Source: Tubulanus polymorphus (Eukaryota > Nemertea > Palaeonemertea > Tubulaniformes > Tubulanidae). Taken from it: a DNA stretch of 64,000 nucleotides. A model generated the notes under the pieces. That model had not been told where the DNA came from. It searched no databases and saw only the letters and a list, made by a program, of their open reading frames with translations. Every line of letters starts with the position of its first letter. Position 1 is the stretch's first letter. The translations under genes and the position numbers were made by a program. The stretch covers positions 17,047,307 to 17,111,306 of the forward strand of contig NC_134031.1 of the NCBI RefSeq assembly GCF_964204645.1, read 5' to 3'. Below, one piece after another: positions 1 through 13,300 of this stretch.

Positions 1-659
1 TTATTACTTTGGGCTATGAAGAAACGAAAAAGGGCACGACAGACATTTTCGCGACCGTAGTGTGTATGGCTGTACATTGTATCACCACGTTTCTTTTTTG
101 TAATCATCATTCTTACCATATTATTGATATAACCCCTTGTGTTGGTAGTTTGAAATATCAAATGCCGTCTCACCAGAAATGCCGTTGGCTTTAGTTTTTT
201 TTTGACCGTCTTAAAAAGTCTACTGCGCGACAGCTGATTGCCATGATCCAAGATAAAAAACAACATTAACCTAATCAACTTTACTAAAGATACAGTTTGT
301 CTTCGTCGTGTTTTCTGGTCGCTATAAATCAGGAGTGCCGCATAGTGCGGACAAGGAATTTACTAGAACTAATGTGAAAACGGCGAACAAGGCGAAATTG
401 ATTACTATGTCGACGAATCCAGTTGCCAGTTATGAAACTGGATAGAGAACGAGCGGCAACTTAGCGATGTTAGAGCGAGTGTGAGTGTGTGTGATAGGAG
501 CGATAGAAAATTGAGTTATTTCTCAGCCGAGAATTTAGACACGATAATCGTCTGTTCAACGACAATTTCCGGCAACGTGTAAATGTTACAACCCGGAAAA
601 TTGAAATAAATTTCCAGCAGCGTCGGCGGCGCGCGCCCGAGTACGTGTCAATCAGAAAC
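1..659. other. Non-coding flank and probable 5' UTR
   Basis: No convincing coding exon is seen in this stretch. The last roughly 150 bases are GC-richer, with CG dinucleotides, and lead into the start codon of the small gene at 660, so they are probably its promoter and 5' UTR. Short open frames here have no splice-site support. Confidence 0.4.
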
Positions 660-1214
660 ATGGATACGTCGAGTCGTCGGCCTCTGATCGAAAAATCATA
701 CGAAGATAATTCGATCCGAGGTCAATTTACTGCTTCGATAAACCGTTCGTCGCCACTGAAAGAAACGCCATCCATCACTAACTCTCCGGTTACCGCCGGC
801 TCGAGAGCAAAACCAGGTGTTCTTGACAGAACATAGCTGTAATCACACATGAACTTAATGAAAATATGGCAACATTTGGTCCAGTCACTTCGGCATTTTT
901 TTACGCGTACGCGTACATTGGCTACGATGCCTTCTCACTTTTCAGGAGATCGAAATGACATGCAATTTCTCTTTCTAAGATGTGGTGTCATATCTTAGAT
1001 GAAGTCTCTGTCTCATAGCTCAGTTTAGATAAAATCTATATTTTTGTTACCACATATATTTATTGTTATTTACACACAAAGAGACAATGATTTAATTGTT
1101 TACTTCAATTTCTTGAATTCAATTTCAGTGCAAAATGATCCGTCTGTTTATCTAGTTTATCTAAGATTCTTACGGGATGATAGTGGTAAATTAGTATTCA
1201 ATTCGTATCGATAA
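660..1214 (+). CDS. Small two-exon protein of unknown function (80 aa)
   Basis: Two exons, 660-816 and 1129-1214, join in phase 1 (CCA G | TG CAA) to give an 80-residue protein ending at TAA 1212-1214. The acceptor (AATTTCAG) is good; the donor (CAG|GTGTTC) is weak. The protein starts MDTSSRRPLIEKS, is rich in Ser, Thr, Pro and Arg and probably disordered over residues 1-50, and ends in a more ordered stretch with VYLVYLRFLRDDSG. There is no signal peptide or membrane segment. Without the splice the first exon would stop at 836. I do not recognise the family. The gene runs toward glutamine synthetase and the two stop codons lie only about 40 bases apart, so their 3' UTRs must overlap. The model rests on the open frame continuing across the junction. 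Confidence 0.5.
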
Positions 1215-1254
1215 ATGAATGCATCATATTGGGATCGTATTTCCAGTTTATTGT

Positions 1255-3404
1255 CTATTCGTTCAAGACGCATGTTCGGACGAGGGCTTCGGTTACTGAG
1301 TACGGATCGCAGTTCGAGGAGGGTCGTCTATCCTCGAAATACCCGCACTTGTCGTCCATCACCTGGCGGGGAATACGGATACTAGTTCCTCGATTAGCGA
1401 CACCAGCCGAGAAATCGTGGATACTAGAAGTTTCATGGGCGCCCGTTAGGCGGCGTTCATTGTCTTTTCCCTCATTGGGGTCGTAGGCTTTAATGTGTCT
1501 CATGTGTTGTTTTGATAAGCGTTCAACAGCTGCTTCAATCACTCTAAGAAATTGCAAAAATATAAATCATAAATCAACATTCGATACAGTCGGGTAAATG
1601 ACAAATGAAGTAGATTTTAACTCACTTGTCGCCACCCTTTTCTCTCATTGCCAGCGTGGAAAAGTTCGTATGCGCACCGGCACCGTTCCAATCACCCTCC
1701 ATCGGCTTAGGGTCCAGCGTAGCGCAGACTCCGAAATCCTCTGTGACTCTGTGCAACAAGAATCGGGCAATCCACAAGTGGTCTCCCATACTGATACCCT
1801 CACACGGTCCGACCTGGAACTCCCACTGAAATATCGACGAAATACATACATTGTTATATTCAGACGCATATTTCTATTGTTATTACGATATATCCATTAC
1901 AATTCAATTTTCTCCGAACGATACGATTTTATCGATGCAGGTATGCATTACACTAAAGCTATGTATGTTATTATAACTATAAATAGCGAATTAAAAAACA
2001 GCTAACAGATGTTATTTCGTTCGGAACAAATTCGATTTCAATACAACGATACGACTGAGAATTACTAATGAAAGTGATAATAAAAAAAATTCGAAATGGG
2101 CTTTTTATTTGTTTACCTGAGCTGGCATCACTTCGGCGTTTGTGCCGGCGATTTTGACCCCAGCGTACAGACAAGCCCGATAGTGGGCCTCTACGATGTC
2201 TCGTCCATATACTTTACCGGTACCAACAGCGCAGTAGTATGGACCTGAAAATAGGGAAATATCGTGAGAAATATGCCGTATTCTGATGACAAGATGCGAT
2301 AAAACATGTATGATGATAATATATCATTTGATGGATCGAGGTCTATGATATACCTTGAGGTCCGGGAAAGCCATTTTTTGGCCATCCAAACGGGTGACCG
2401 TCGACGTCCAATAACGTATACTCTTGTTCGATTCCGAACCACGGTACGTATTCCTTAGCTCGTTCCATTACTTCTTTACACGTTTTTCGATTGTTCGATT
2501 CTAAAAAAGAAAATGATCATGTTTTCCTAGGCTGAAACACGCGGAAATATGAGACTTGTGAATTTTGATTAGAAAGATTATCTTCTTTTGATGATTTTTT
2601 TATCAGACGTACCGGTCGGTTGTCCGTTGTATTTGTAAGTTTCGCAGAGTACGAGTAGATTTTTGCCACGGCGGAATGGATCTCTGAATGTAGCCACCGG
2701 ATGCAGATAAATATCGGAGTTGGAGCCTTCCGCCAAATAACAGCTAGACCCATCGAAATTCCAAATCGGAATGTCTGAAATAACACGCAGCCAAGATTAG
2801 TATTTATGCGGCTATGCGAATAGATGCGACGTCCGTGTCCAGAGGAGCTGGAGTAAAACCACCGTATAGTGCTGCGTAGAGTGGCCTGGTTTAGGGAATG
2901 CAGATTTGAAAGGAGTGGAACTTAATTCATCAATAATATTCAAGAAGCGAGCAAAGCCCACAATGGGGTCAGTGGACAACCTCAGAACATTTTTTGAAAT
3001 TTTGAAATAATTTTGCTCAGGAAATGCGGCCTCAGGCGCGATAAACGACGGCTTAGATTCTTCAAGAGAAATGAAAGCTGCAATAAGTTAGAAATACTGA
3101 AGCGGCTTATCAACGTATTTTCAATTTTCGTAGGACTTGAACATCACAAACCCCTTAGCGCCAATTCCGCGCTACAATAGCTGCCGCCTGGACAATCAAC
3201 AATCGACTACCTCCAAAATAAGAACTTACCATTTATTGTTTCTGGTTCACTGTCGAGAGTTCTTGTTTTGCAACGGATTCCTTCACCAGTTCCATCGATC
3301 CATATATACATAGCCTGGATCTTGTCTTCTGGTTGTTCCAGGGTGTAATACTGAGTCAGGGTCGTCTTGTCCAAGTGGGACCCGGGTCTGATTTGTAGAG
3401 CCAT
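1255..3404 (-). CDS. GLUL: Glutamine synthetase, six exons
   Basis: Type II (eukaryotic) glutamine synthetase, which makes glutamine from glutamate, ammonia and ATP. Exons in transcript order: 3404-3230, 2774-2613, 2500-2354, 2244-2117, 1825-1626, 1543-1255. They total 1101 nt and give 366 residues, close to the usual animal length of about 373. The N-terminal beta-grasp part carries [11 protein letters not shown]. The catalytic part holds WNFDGSS, GPFGWP-type segments ([15 protein letters not shown]), the glutamate/metal loop [11 protein letters not shown] (about residues 251-261) and the ATP/phosphate segment [10 protein letters not shown] (about 321-330). The protein stops right after CVLNE and so lacks the short C-terminal tail of vertebrate enzymes. 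No mitochondrial presequence is evident, so it is probably cytosolic. All donors are GT and all acceptors AG. The gene looks intact. Confidence 0.95.
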
Positions 3405-6400
3405 AATTTCTTAATATCGTTCACACACACGCTCGCGCAGACCGAATTATCAAAACATACGAAGGAACCCTAAAATCGGAATGTCATAGCAATCAAACAT
3501 TGAACTCTTCAATGTATGCGTACGCGCACAGAGCACGTGATTCGAGCGTGCTACTTGGCCGTGGTGAAAATTTTCTATCTATACTTTCTATCGTGAAAGT
3601 GGGACATATCCAGGGTAACGATAATGATATTGCTTGACAATAATATTTGGAATAGGTCAAATTTATAAGGTTCATTGGGCAGAAATAAATCAAAAAATCC
3701 ATTTTCGGTGATTCAATGATGCGAAAGAGACTCATCTGAGTTTTTGTTTTCGACCACTGGTCAAAAACTGTAGTTGAATTCTGAATAATTCCCACACAGC
3801 ACCTTGTTTTTGAATAATGAATTGTGAGGATTTTAAAGATCTATGAACAGTATTTTGTACTCTATCGCACTTTGATACCGGGCCATGTAAGGAGTCGGTA
3901 TTTTCTAAAACAAAAGTGTGTAACACTTTTTTTGTCTGTGCATCGTTAAATCATGGGATATACAAACTGAATCACGAGATGAACGTAAAGAATCACGTGC
4001 GCTCTTAACAGCCTGTAGTTTTATAGACCAAAAAGAGGGAATTGGATCTCACGTGCTTGCCACCAACTGGGTTCGAATATTGAGCACCAGATTGGTGAAA
4101 TTCGATGCTGTTACAATACTCAATGCGGGCCCACGATTAATCGAAAGTCAAATGTCAATAATTTACGCGTTAGTTTATAGCAAATTGTCGTTGATAATCT
4201 GAACTTACTAGATTGGTAATTTATATCGGACCTTGGATATCTATATTTACTTAGTCCGATTTAACCCCTTGACCCTGTGTCATTATACAAGTACGATTGT
4301 TTTAGCCTACGTTAGCGTACATGATCATGATCTGAACATAATCAATTAACGAATAAGCAAATTTTTCAAATTTCTTTCACAACACCAACTTGGCGATTGA
4401 GGCCACCCTATTGGAGCATCAAATTTCGAATAGAGAAAAACGGTTGATATCATATTCGCCTACTCGAAGCACACAGATGCGATATCAAGTTGCCCGCATT
4501 TCGGCGGTTCTGGTCCAAAGTACCAGAGTATAACGCGCACTCGACCCGAATAATATGTATTACGAAAATATCGAACTTTGTACCGGAGGCTCAATATTTC
4601 ACAATAGCCAGTTGACTGATTTACCTAATAAATAGATCATGCATATGCTTTAATCCATGGGAACAAGTATAACGTAAAGGTTTCTGGTTTAGTTTTCGCG
4701 TTTAATTAATTTATAGGCTGAAAACGTTGAAAAAAGTGCCTCCCGGAATCAAGTGCCCCCCGGAATCAAGTGCCCTCCGGAAATTTGATTTATATTCAAA
4801 GCCTTAAGAAATGCTCGAACTTAGAAATTCATTAATGTGTGTGTTCAATCCAATGCAATCCATTGGAATTTGGCTGTTAAAGTCAATTCATTTCGGAGAT
4901 ATACATTAGCGAGAAATGGTGAAAACGCACTATACTTGCTCGGCGGTTCATTATGAGCTAATTACCTAACATTATTTTGAAAAAAAGAACTGAAACATTT
5001 GTCTTAAACTTCTCGCTGAAATAAAAGGCCTCGGTTCGAAAAATTTCGGAAATGAAATCAATGTTATATCAATTTAAGTTTCAAAATAAATAGTTCATTT
5101 CAAAATACCTTTGCGCTTCTTGGGTTTATACCGTTGGAGTCTCGACTGGTGACTGACTGACTGTGACTGTGCACTCTGATTACCTCATATGCAATATGGT
5201 GGTTTGTGCAAAACTAGGAATCACGTGACGAAACGTTGTCACGGATCGGGTTTTGTATATTTGAAACACCATTTTGCCCGCGAAATCCTGGTGAGTTCGA
5301 ACTAACAGTTTGAAATGGCGATAACAACCAATCATTGTAAGTGTCTCTCAAATTCACCCAGCACTGGCAGTGGTTGTCTCCACCAGTGATCTCCGTCGCT
5401 CTACGATCCTAGTGTAACCAACTGTGGTACATCAGACACTAAGATTCTTGGTAAACTCTCAAAACGATAAGTCGATTCGCGAGTATTATTTGCTTAGCAG
5501 GATGCACAGTAATATTCGAGAAGGATTTAGTAATTTTCTTGATATAACCATATATAAGGCGTTGTACGTATGTCGTTGAAAATTGGAGACTTGAGAAGCG
5601 CATAACTTGTATCACAATAAATAAACACTAAAATCCTAATGATGAGCCTCTAGTCGGAATGCGGTATCTTTGATAAGATTGATGGACGAAGCGCAGTTTA
5701 ATTTCCCCACACAAATCGGTAACGAAATAATTGGTTTGGATTGAAATCAAGTACTTTCTTGGCTATCGTGAAGTCCTGGCACAAATAAAATTCGATGCAT
5801 ACAGATTCGGTATCTGTCATTTAAAGCGACGCGTTTAGTGGAAACCACTTGATTAAAAACTGCTTGTTTAAAACTCCAGTCACGTCGCTTAAACCAGTCG
5901 CATTTGGAGTTAACTTCATTTCGATGTTTGCACAAAACAGGAGCAGCGTTTCCGAGTCTTTGTCTTTTCTATTATAGACGTAACTCAACAGTTGTTGTTT
6001 TTCTTCTTGTTCTGATGAAAAAACATTGATTATATTTTCCTCTGAGAATCGCAGCCAATACCTATGACTACTGCTATAATCAAATCTACATAAAGATGAT
6101 ATATTTATCTATATTTATAAATATATATATATTTCCTTGATATATCAAGTATACATGTAGACTTTCTTTTGTAAAACGGCAAGAAGCAAATTCTAAGCGC
6201 AACAGAATTTCGTCGGAAAAGTATGTAATCGCGCCTGGCTATAAACGGTCTTCACAGGGCCGGCGCTTCTCGGGTTTCGCATGCGACGTTTTTCATTTAG
6301 TTGACACAATATTGACATATCCTTCACCGGATCTGAGGTTGATTAAATTGAGCATCGGGTTCACTTACATTAAACTCAATCCGCGTCACCTGAAACGTAG

Positions 6401-7985
6401 ATTTTCTAAATTGTGTTAAGGGCGAGTCGAGCTCCCAGCGCTCAGGAATCTATTCAAGTTCGTTCGACACATTTTAGACTTTCAGTTGATTTCTGAAATC
6501 GAATTTTTTAGTTTATTTTCATTCAAGTATTAAGAAATTCGAACTTTTCATATATGAAACCGACCCAGATTTCTAATTTGATTCATCTGATTGACACTAT
6601 CAGAGAAAAGGGGCAGCATAAGTGTGCGGAGAAACCAACATAAATAATAGATAATCTAATTGTTATCTTTCTTATCAACAATTGATGATTTGTTTGTCTT
6701 CGAAAATGTTTGTCTTTATTTTTGCTCTCGGATATGGGCCATTCATGAAGGTCGTGTTGATAAAATATCGCGTATTCACAATCGCATTGTTCTAAGAACG
6801 AAATCGATGACGATATGGAACCGGGTTATTCATAATCCGAGCCAACACACTTGTCAAAAACTTTCTTATGATTCGTGGTGCCCGCGTGATTAATCTTCTC
6901 CTATCTACTACTCGTCGAGAACGCCGGAATCGAAATCTCCTGTACGAAAAGCGGGCGACGCGAACTTGATTAACGACGCACGAAAATCATTTTGACGATT
7001 ATTAAACGTTTGCTGGAATCGATTGCGAACAGTTGTAAGAGTTGTCACCGAGAACGAGACGATTCAACGTTAGATGAAGTGTTAGTTCGGTGCAGTGCGG
7101 AAATCCGATTCAAGAGTCACTTAGTTCTTCGCATTAAACTGTCAGAATTACACCAATGATCTATCGACTCTTCATCGATTTCATGTTCATAGTTTTAGAA
7201 AACGCGCTCTTGAATTATCTCTTGAAATGAAAACAAAGATGACGGGGAAAATATTGACTATATGATATACGCAATAAGAACTATATCATTCGATGCGGGT
7301 TTTATTCATTTCTAGTTTGGTCCTAGGAATTGTAAAACCTTTTAACATAAGGCAAGAATCGTTGTATAGCTGAGAAATTAGCGAAAGTATGTTATGGAGA
7401 TTTCTATTCAATGTTGAAACCGCCACTTTCAATTGAATTGTACTAGTGATGTAAGAATTACCATCCACTTTATTCATCTAACCTGATTTGAAAAAAAAAT
7501 GTCCAACTCGAGGTCTGTAGTCACGTTCGTGATATCATCCCGGCTGCTTGCTTAGTGGGAGAACGGATTAATTTCAACGATGGCGGTCGATTTGAACTAT
7601 AATATCTTACTCGTTTAGCCCTGGGAACCGGAAGCCACAAAACCGATCATCGTTTGCGTGTTTTAAAGCAGGAAGCGTGTATACACTCGAGGGGCTGATT
7701 CTTCTGTCTGTTCCAGACGGATATTAAACAGTTCTATTTGCCGACTTCCCTCGACAAAATGGGCCGCACTTAGTTACTAAGTATAATCTCTATATGAAAG
7801 AAATGGATTCGGGGATCAGTTGCAATTGACGGTAATCCGGTCTTGAACGAATGGCTTAATTCATTGAAAAATCTCATGTCAGTATTGATGTATAATTTCA
7901 GAAAATAAAAGGTGTCTGAAGTACATAGAATTGCCTCGACATTACGTTAGAATTGATTATAATTGACTATTTTTCGAAATTTGAA
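3405..7985. other. Long non-coding stretch
   Basis: No exon with supporting splice sites was found on either strand. The stretch holds AT-rich DNA with short random open frames. The part next to 3404 must contain the glutamine synthetase promoter; it has a short CA/CG-rich run (ACACACGCTCGCGCAG). A GC-richer piece around 6900-7130 could be an upstream untranslated exon or promoter of the doubtful gene near 8 kb, but nothing proves it. Confidence 0.4.
4733..4780. repeat. Short tandem repeat, about 17-bp unit
   Basis: Three imperfect copies of a unit like AAGTGCCTCCCGGAATC follow one another. Too short to assign to a class. Confidence 0.7.
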
Positions 7986-8210
7986 ATGTTCGTCTGCGGG
8001 TGTTTGATGTACATGCGTCAGGAATGCACATTTTTGTATTTCGCTTTGTTACTCCTCGGGGGTTATACCGGAGTAGCCTTCCTGGTCGATCACGTCGAGC
8101 CCTGTGGACTTAAAAACAAACGCGTACTTAATGAAGCATCAACGGTTTTCCACGCCGTAAATAGGGCTATAGCCGCGGTGATCAACGAGTCTATTTGTCT
8201 GATCGATTGA
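7986..8210 (+). CDS. Hydrophobic ORF, unidentified, possible exon
   Basis: The open frame from ATG 7986 encodes about 74 residues with one strong hydrophobic segment (FALLLLGGYTGVAFLV) followed by a Cys-containing, basic stretch. That would fit a membrane protein exon or a signal anchor. A GTAAAT donor lies at 8158, but its phase does not match the next plausible exon at 8443. I do not recognise the family, and no complete gene could be assembled. It may be a chance ORF. Confidence 0.22.
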   Translation: MFVCGCLMYMRQECTFLYFALLLLGGYTGVAFLVDHVEPCGLKNKRVLNEASTVFHAVNRAIAAVINESICLID

Positions 8211-8442
8211 TGATTGCAACCCATAAATATGTACATTAGATTTTGTGAGAGGTATAGGGGCATCGCAGGCTACCGGTGTCGACCAGTTTCTTTCGAGAGT
8301 AATTTGGTTACTACTAAATACGTTTCGTTCCGTATCGGGCTCTAATGGCGATCGGCGACTGTAATACGGCGAAAATATTCGAGACGAATATTCCCCCTAA
8401 TGATAACTTAGTAACGTAGTTTTTCACTTGTATATTTTTCAG

Positions 8443-8596
8443 ATTGGCTGAACTGGGGATGTGCTCAACGATGGCCTATGTGACGTACAGCTTAGGTCGT
8501 TACAGACACAGAGCTTCCGAGCGAAAACGCAGGAAGAACGCTGCCGCCACGGTTATCAAAAACAAAACCGCTGAATGTCACGAAACGCGCGAATAG
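8443..8596 (+). CDS. Possible terminal coding exon, unidentified
   Basis: After a good polypyrimidine tract and acceptor (TATTTTTCAG) an open frame runs 51 codons to TAG, entered with two bases carried from an upstream exon. The peptide contains ELGMCSTMAYVTYSLGRY and then a very basic tail (ERKRRKNAAATVIKNK). The frame and acceptor suggest a last exon, perhaps a cytoplasmic tail following a membrane segment. No upstream exon with matching phase was found, so the gene remains unproven. Confidence 0.28.
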
Positions 8597-10367
8597 ATAC
8601 AAACAATTTTTAGCTAAAAACAAATGTCAGACCATAAATTCGAATTTAGGTAATAGTAAAACTAGATTCGAAATGCAATGGAAAAAAACTGTTGTTGGAC
8701 TTTGTCCTCGTATTCGAAATACGTGTCTTTATCTCAATATCGAGTTGAACTTCGAGTGGTGTTTTTTTTTTTGTAAAGATTTGTTTCGGAAAAGTTTCAT
8801 ATCGATTTCATCGTGGAATAAACAAATTATTCTTAGCGAATTTAGGGTGTATATTTTTGTTGGATTTAAGTTTTGTTTTCACGGTCTCTCGTGTCGATCG
8901 GTTTGCGTTCGGGGAGTTAATGCTGTTGAAATTGAGTTCAAAACTGCGTAATCCTCGTCGAAATGAATCCCGGTGTTCACATCATGACGTGTTTTTCAAA
9001 TCAGTTTCAGTATAAGCCTATTCTAAGTGAGAAAATAGTTGAACGTTCAGACTGTATTGGCGGTTCAGTCTATCGAATACGACGAATAGCAGGCATTTTA
9101 AGGCAGAAATGATCGAGTGTAGCCCACAATAGCTTTTGTTTTAAACGATAGATAATGTTATATAAACACATAATAATCATTCTTGAGGAATTTTAGCTGT
9201 AATGACTGATGGGATGCTGAAATGTAAACGATTGAAAAGTGTAAATTTGAAGGAATTTTCACATCGCGTATTTCATCTGACACCCATGTAGATGGCGCTG
9301 ATGATGACATGATAGGGGCTTCACGTTGAATTCAAGGTTTCTACAAGATACACTTTTTAATCAACTTTTTACAGGATGAGTAGTTGGTTGACTATGGGTG
9401 TGGGATGAACGACACACCATTGATTATCGTCCGTATCATCGCGTTATTATTCTCCGTATCAAATCGGCAAAATATAGATTTTCCCAGGGGATGTTCTCGC
9501 CACATTCGGTTCGGGATGACATTAGTGCATTAGCAAAAGATAATAAGTGGGTTTCCATCCTCTCGCCGATAACTGTTGGAAGCCGCGACAGAACCGTGAA
9601 CCCGAGTTCACGGTAACACAAGTTGACGCGAAAAAAAAACAGGTTTCGGTGTCTTCGATTTAGCGATAGAAAGAGTTTGGAAAAATATTCATATTCACAA
9701 TGCAAGTTGATACATAAGTGTTATTTCGACTCGAAGATTCGCGGTCAACGTATATCATGAAATACGAAAATAGCATTTAGACCTACAACTAACCAATAGT
9801 TAATGGCTATTCAATATGAAACAGATTTTTCTAATGGCGTGATTACGTAAATACTTTACAGGCCTATATCCGCGTATACCGCTTCATGTATACTCTCCAT
9901 ATATGAGGGATCGTTGAACTGTTACAAAAAGCATAACAAGAAATAGAAATAGAACGTGATCGCCAACACCGAATCCTTCGATGCCTAAAAAATTCCCCGG
10001 TGTTCATAGATTTATTCTATAAGTCCCGAGTAGTTTCATTGGTTGAGGCAATAAATAATCTTGATTGCAGGCGACGACGAAGATGGAACAAAAAATGTCA
10101 TTATTCGCAAACACGTCGGAAATTGTTTGAAAAAAATGTGCATTTTATGGCTGGAATAACCGTCATGTCATCGCATAAACAAGCTTCCCAATCACCATTT
10201 ATCGCCAACTATGTGATTACTGAGGTCATTGCAAAAACAAAGCAACTACAACGCAATTATACTACTGGACCTATACCAATTACTGACATGATCTATTGTG
10301 TATACATTCATATAAGAGGAACAATAGAATATACGCATTGCACATATGAACAAACTGTCTGGAGACA
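8597..10367. other. Non-coding spacer
   Basis: No supported exon. There is a short perfect hairpin near 9592-9613 (ACCGTGAA, 6-base loop, TTCACGGT). The rest is AT-rich sequence with random open frames, and upstream DNA of the first CUB-like gene. Confidence 0.4.
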
Positions 10368-13300
10368 ATGGCGAGCTGTCAAATAGCGCTTATCTGTCTT
10401 ATCTTGGGTAACGAATATTTTATTCCATTTCGACAATTTTTGTAGATATGATTTATTTGTCACATTTATTCGTAGTTTATATTTACTTAACATAGGCAAT
10501 TATTGTATGAAAAGTCTATAGTTTATTCATGGACAATCGAATATCAAGATTTATCATTTGCACTTCAATGATTATGTCAGTCGAATTCTTTCGATCGTGA
10601 AAATAACGATTTCAATATTCTGAAAAACAAATCCGATGATATTTAGATGAAATTTGATAATATATCTGCATTCCATCTAGTATTCTCACGCTGCAGGTTT
10701 GAGTAGCATCGATGCACTGTTTACATGTGGGTCCCAGACGGTCGTCGCGGTGCCCATATCGAAAAGTTTCGTATTAGAAATTGGGCCCGCTGATTACAAA
10801 CCGAATATGACCTGTCGCTGGATTATCAGACCATCAAATCCGAACCAAGTAAGACGAAGTGGAATTTCATTCCGAAGTTTTTGACAAAACTAGTCGCACG
10901 TGCTTTTTAATCATCAGTGAATCTGTTAACATTATTTTGCGTCGTTCTTATATTTAGCTGCTACAATACGACATATCGCTGTTCAATGTGAAATACTCGT
11001 ATAGATGTCGAAGGGATTTTGTTCTGATACGCAAGGACTACGAGGGCTACGTGCAGAAAATGTGCGGCGATACGCGACGTCTGCCGTTCGAAGGAAACGA
11101 CCGTTCAAAAAATGGCCGCGAATTCACAGTCGAATTCAAGACGCATCCCACTAAAGTTGACACCGATAAAAATCGCGGAGTTAAAGTAGTATTTAAGGCA
11201 ATGGGTAAATAATAACTGATATTCCAGTAAATCTTACACGTACATTGTTGAAAATGATGTAATAATGTAGGAGCGCCTCGTACAAGTAGGACAGATAGTA
11301 ATTAGATCGAAAGTCTTTTGGTACTATGAATCGCTGATATGAAAATTCCCGTAATATAGTTAGTGAGAGAAACGACGTAAGATCCCACAATTGAAAATGT
11401 TGATAAAAGAAAAGTTGAATAAAGAAATTCAGGAATTCTTCAGTTTGAAATGCATTCTAATGATACAGACTTTTCAGACTGGGGCAGGGAAGTGGTAACC
11501 AACCTAAAATATTACTAATTTTTATGAACTTTTTGTCAATTTACAATTCGTGGAATTTTACGTTCCTATCGTTCGGAGTTTTATCTATTCCATTGTAATG
11601 TAAGTGATGCGTTCAACATTGAATTTTAGTCGAACGCAATTATCAGTCTCCATACAGCTGGCCATTGAAACCAATACAGGTGGAGACGGAATACCTGTTG
11701 GAAATTAAGAAATACTCCTCGGTTCCGACAACTGCTCAGTGGGTATTCAAAGCGAATAACCCCAAAAATGTACGTACCGTTTTCTGATTCTACATTCAAC
11801 TTCGGTTTCTGTTAACACTATATGTTTGGTACGATCTTTGAAATACTTACATTCAGAAACTTAAGTTCAAAGTTGAGAAACTCGATATACGATGCGGCGA
11901 AGACTACATCGCGATTACGAACGACACCGATCTTCATTGGAACAAACGACCAAAATATTGCGGTAATCTCGAGAAAGATGGCGCCCTACGAGACGCGCTG
12001 ACTAACAAGCCGCCGTCGTACGAATGGCTGTTGGAAAGAAAAATCGAATCGTTTCCAGTGGTAAAGTTCAGCGTACAATTTACAGTAATTGGTAAGTTCT
12101 AGATAACTGAACGAATATCAGATTAATAAGAAAACTAACTTAAACGTTGTAGTACGATAACCACACTCAAACGTGGTGAACGGATAATAAGATAAAAACC
12201 CACTATCTACAGATTAAAAGAATTTAAAATCAAGAATTTATTTATTCGAACAATCTAAAATATATAATAAACACGACGTTTCGATCTCACCCTAGAGATC
12301 ATCGTAAGGTGTGACACCTTTTAATTCTTTTAATCTGTAGATAGTGGGTTTTTATCTTATTAACTTAAACGTTAATTATGCCTTGCAAAATAGCTCGATT
12401 ATTACGTAATGCGCATCCACTTCAAACTTCATTATTAATAAGACATTTAAATAGAAAATATGAGTCAATGAAATTAATTTAGTTACAAAATAAACACTAA
12501 TATTCACAATTGTCATTTTTAATTTGAGAATACATCTTCGTTTGCCAGGGTTTGATTGCCTCCCAACGAACCTCAAGCCACTCAAACATGATTCAGCAAT
12601 CAAACCCTGGCAGACGAGGATGCCTCAATGATATTGATAATGTATTACACATTGTCTAACACAGTTCTCATTTAAGTTATCAAGTTATGCATTCAGTTAT
12701 TAAGTTATGCATTAAAAACTTTCATCACGATTTTACGGCGTCAACGAATCAAAATCTTAGATTTCTAAAATCCCATTTTTTAAAAGGTTCAGCGCCGACG
12801 TTACATTCGACCTGCCAAAAAGAGCCACTTGTCATATTTGTTGATGACGTTTATACGTTGAGAATGCCTCGCAAAGTTATACAGGAGACGACACACGAAT
12901 ATCGATTCACTTGTCGTTGGATCATACGACCAAAGAACCCAGCGAAGGTATGATTTTATATATATTTCCTAACAAAAGAATAAAGCATTCTGGTGTCGTC
13001 AGTATTTGGAAAAAACTGACGTTTCTTCAACATGAATGAACCGTGGACGTTCACGCACTCCGAAGACTTACTTCTGATTTCCTACTTCAAAAATCTAATA
13101 TTTCCTTTATATAACTCTTCGATAAATCAAAATTTTATTTGCTTTCTACCTTAGAAACTGAATTACGTCATTGAAAGTCTTGACACGCCGTACAGAGCAG
13201 ACCTGATTTCCAACGATTTTTGGTTCGAACACGTGAGTATCTACCCGGACTATTTCACCAAAAGAAGACCAAAGATTGCTGGATCCCTCAACGGCGTAAA

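Noticed and set aside
8673-8951. ORF of 92 codons after the possible terminal exon
   Set aside because: No splice context or recognisable domain; probably 3' UTR or chance.
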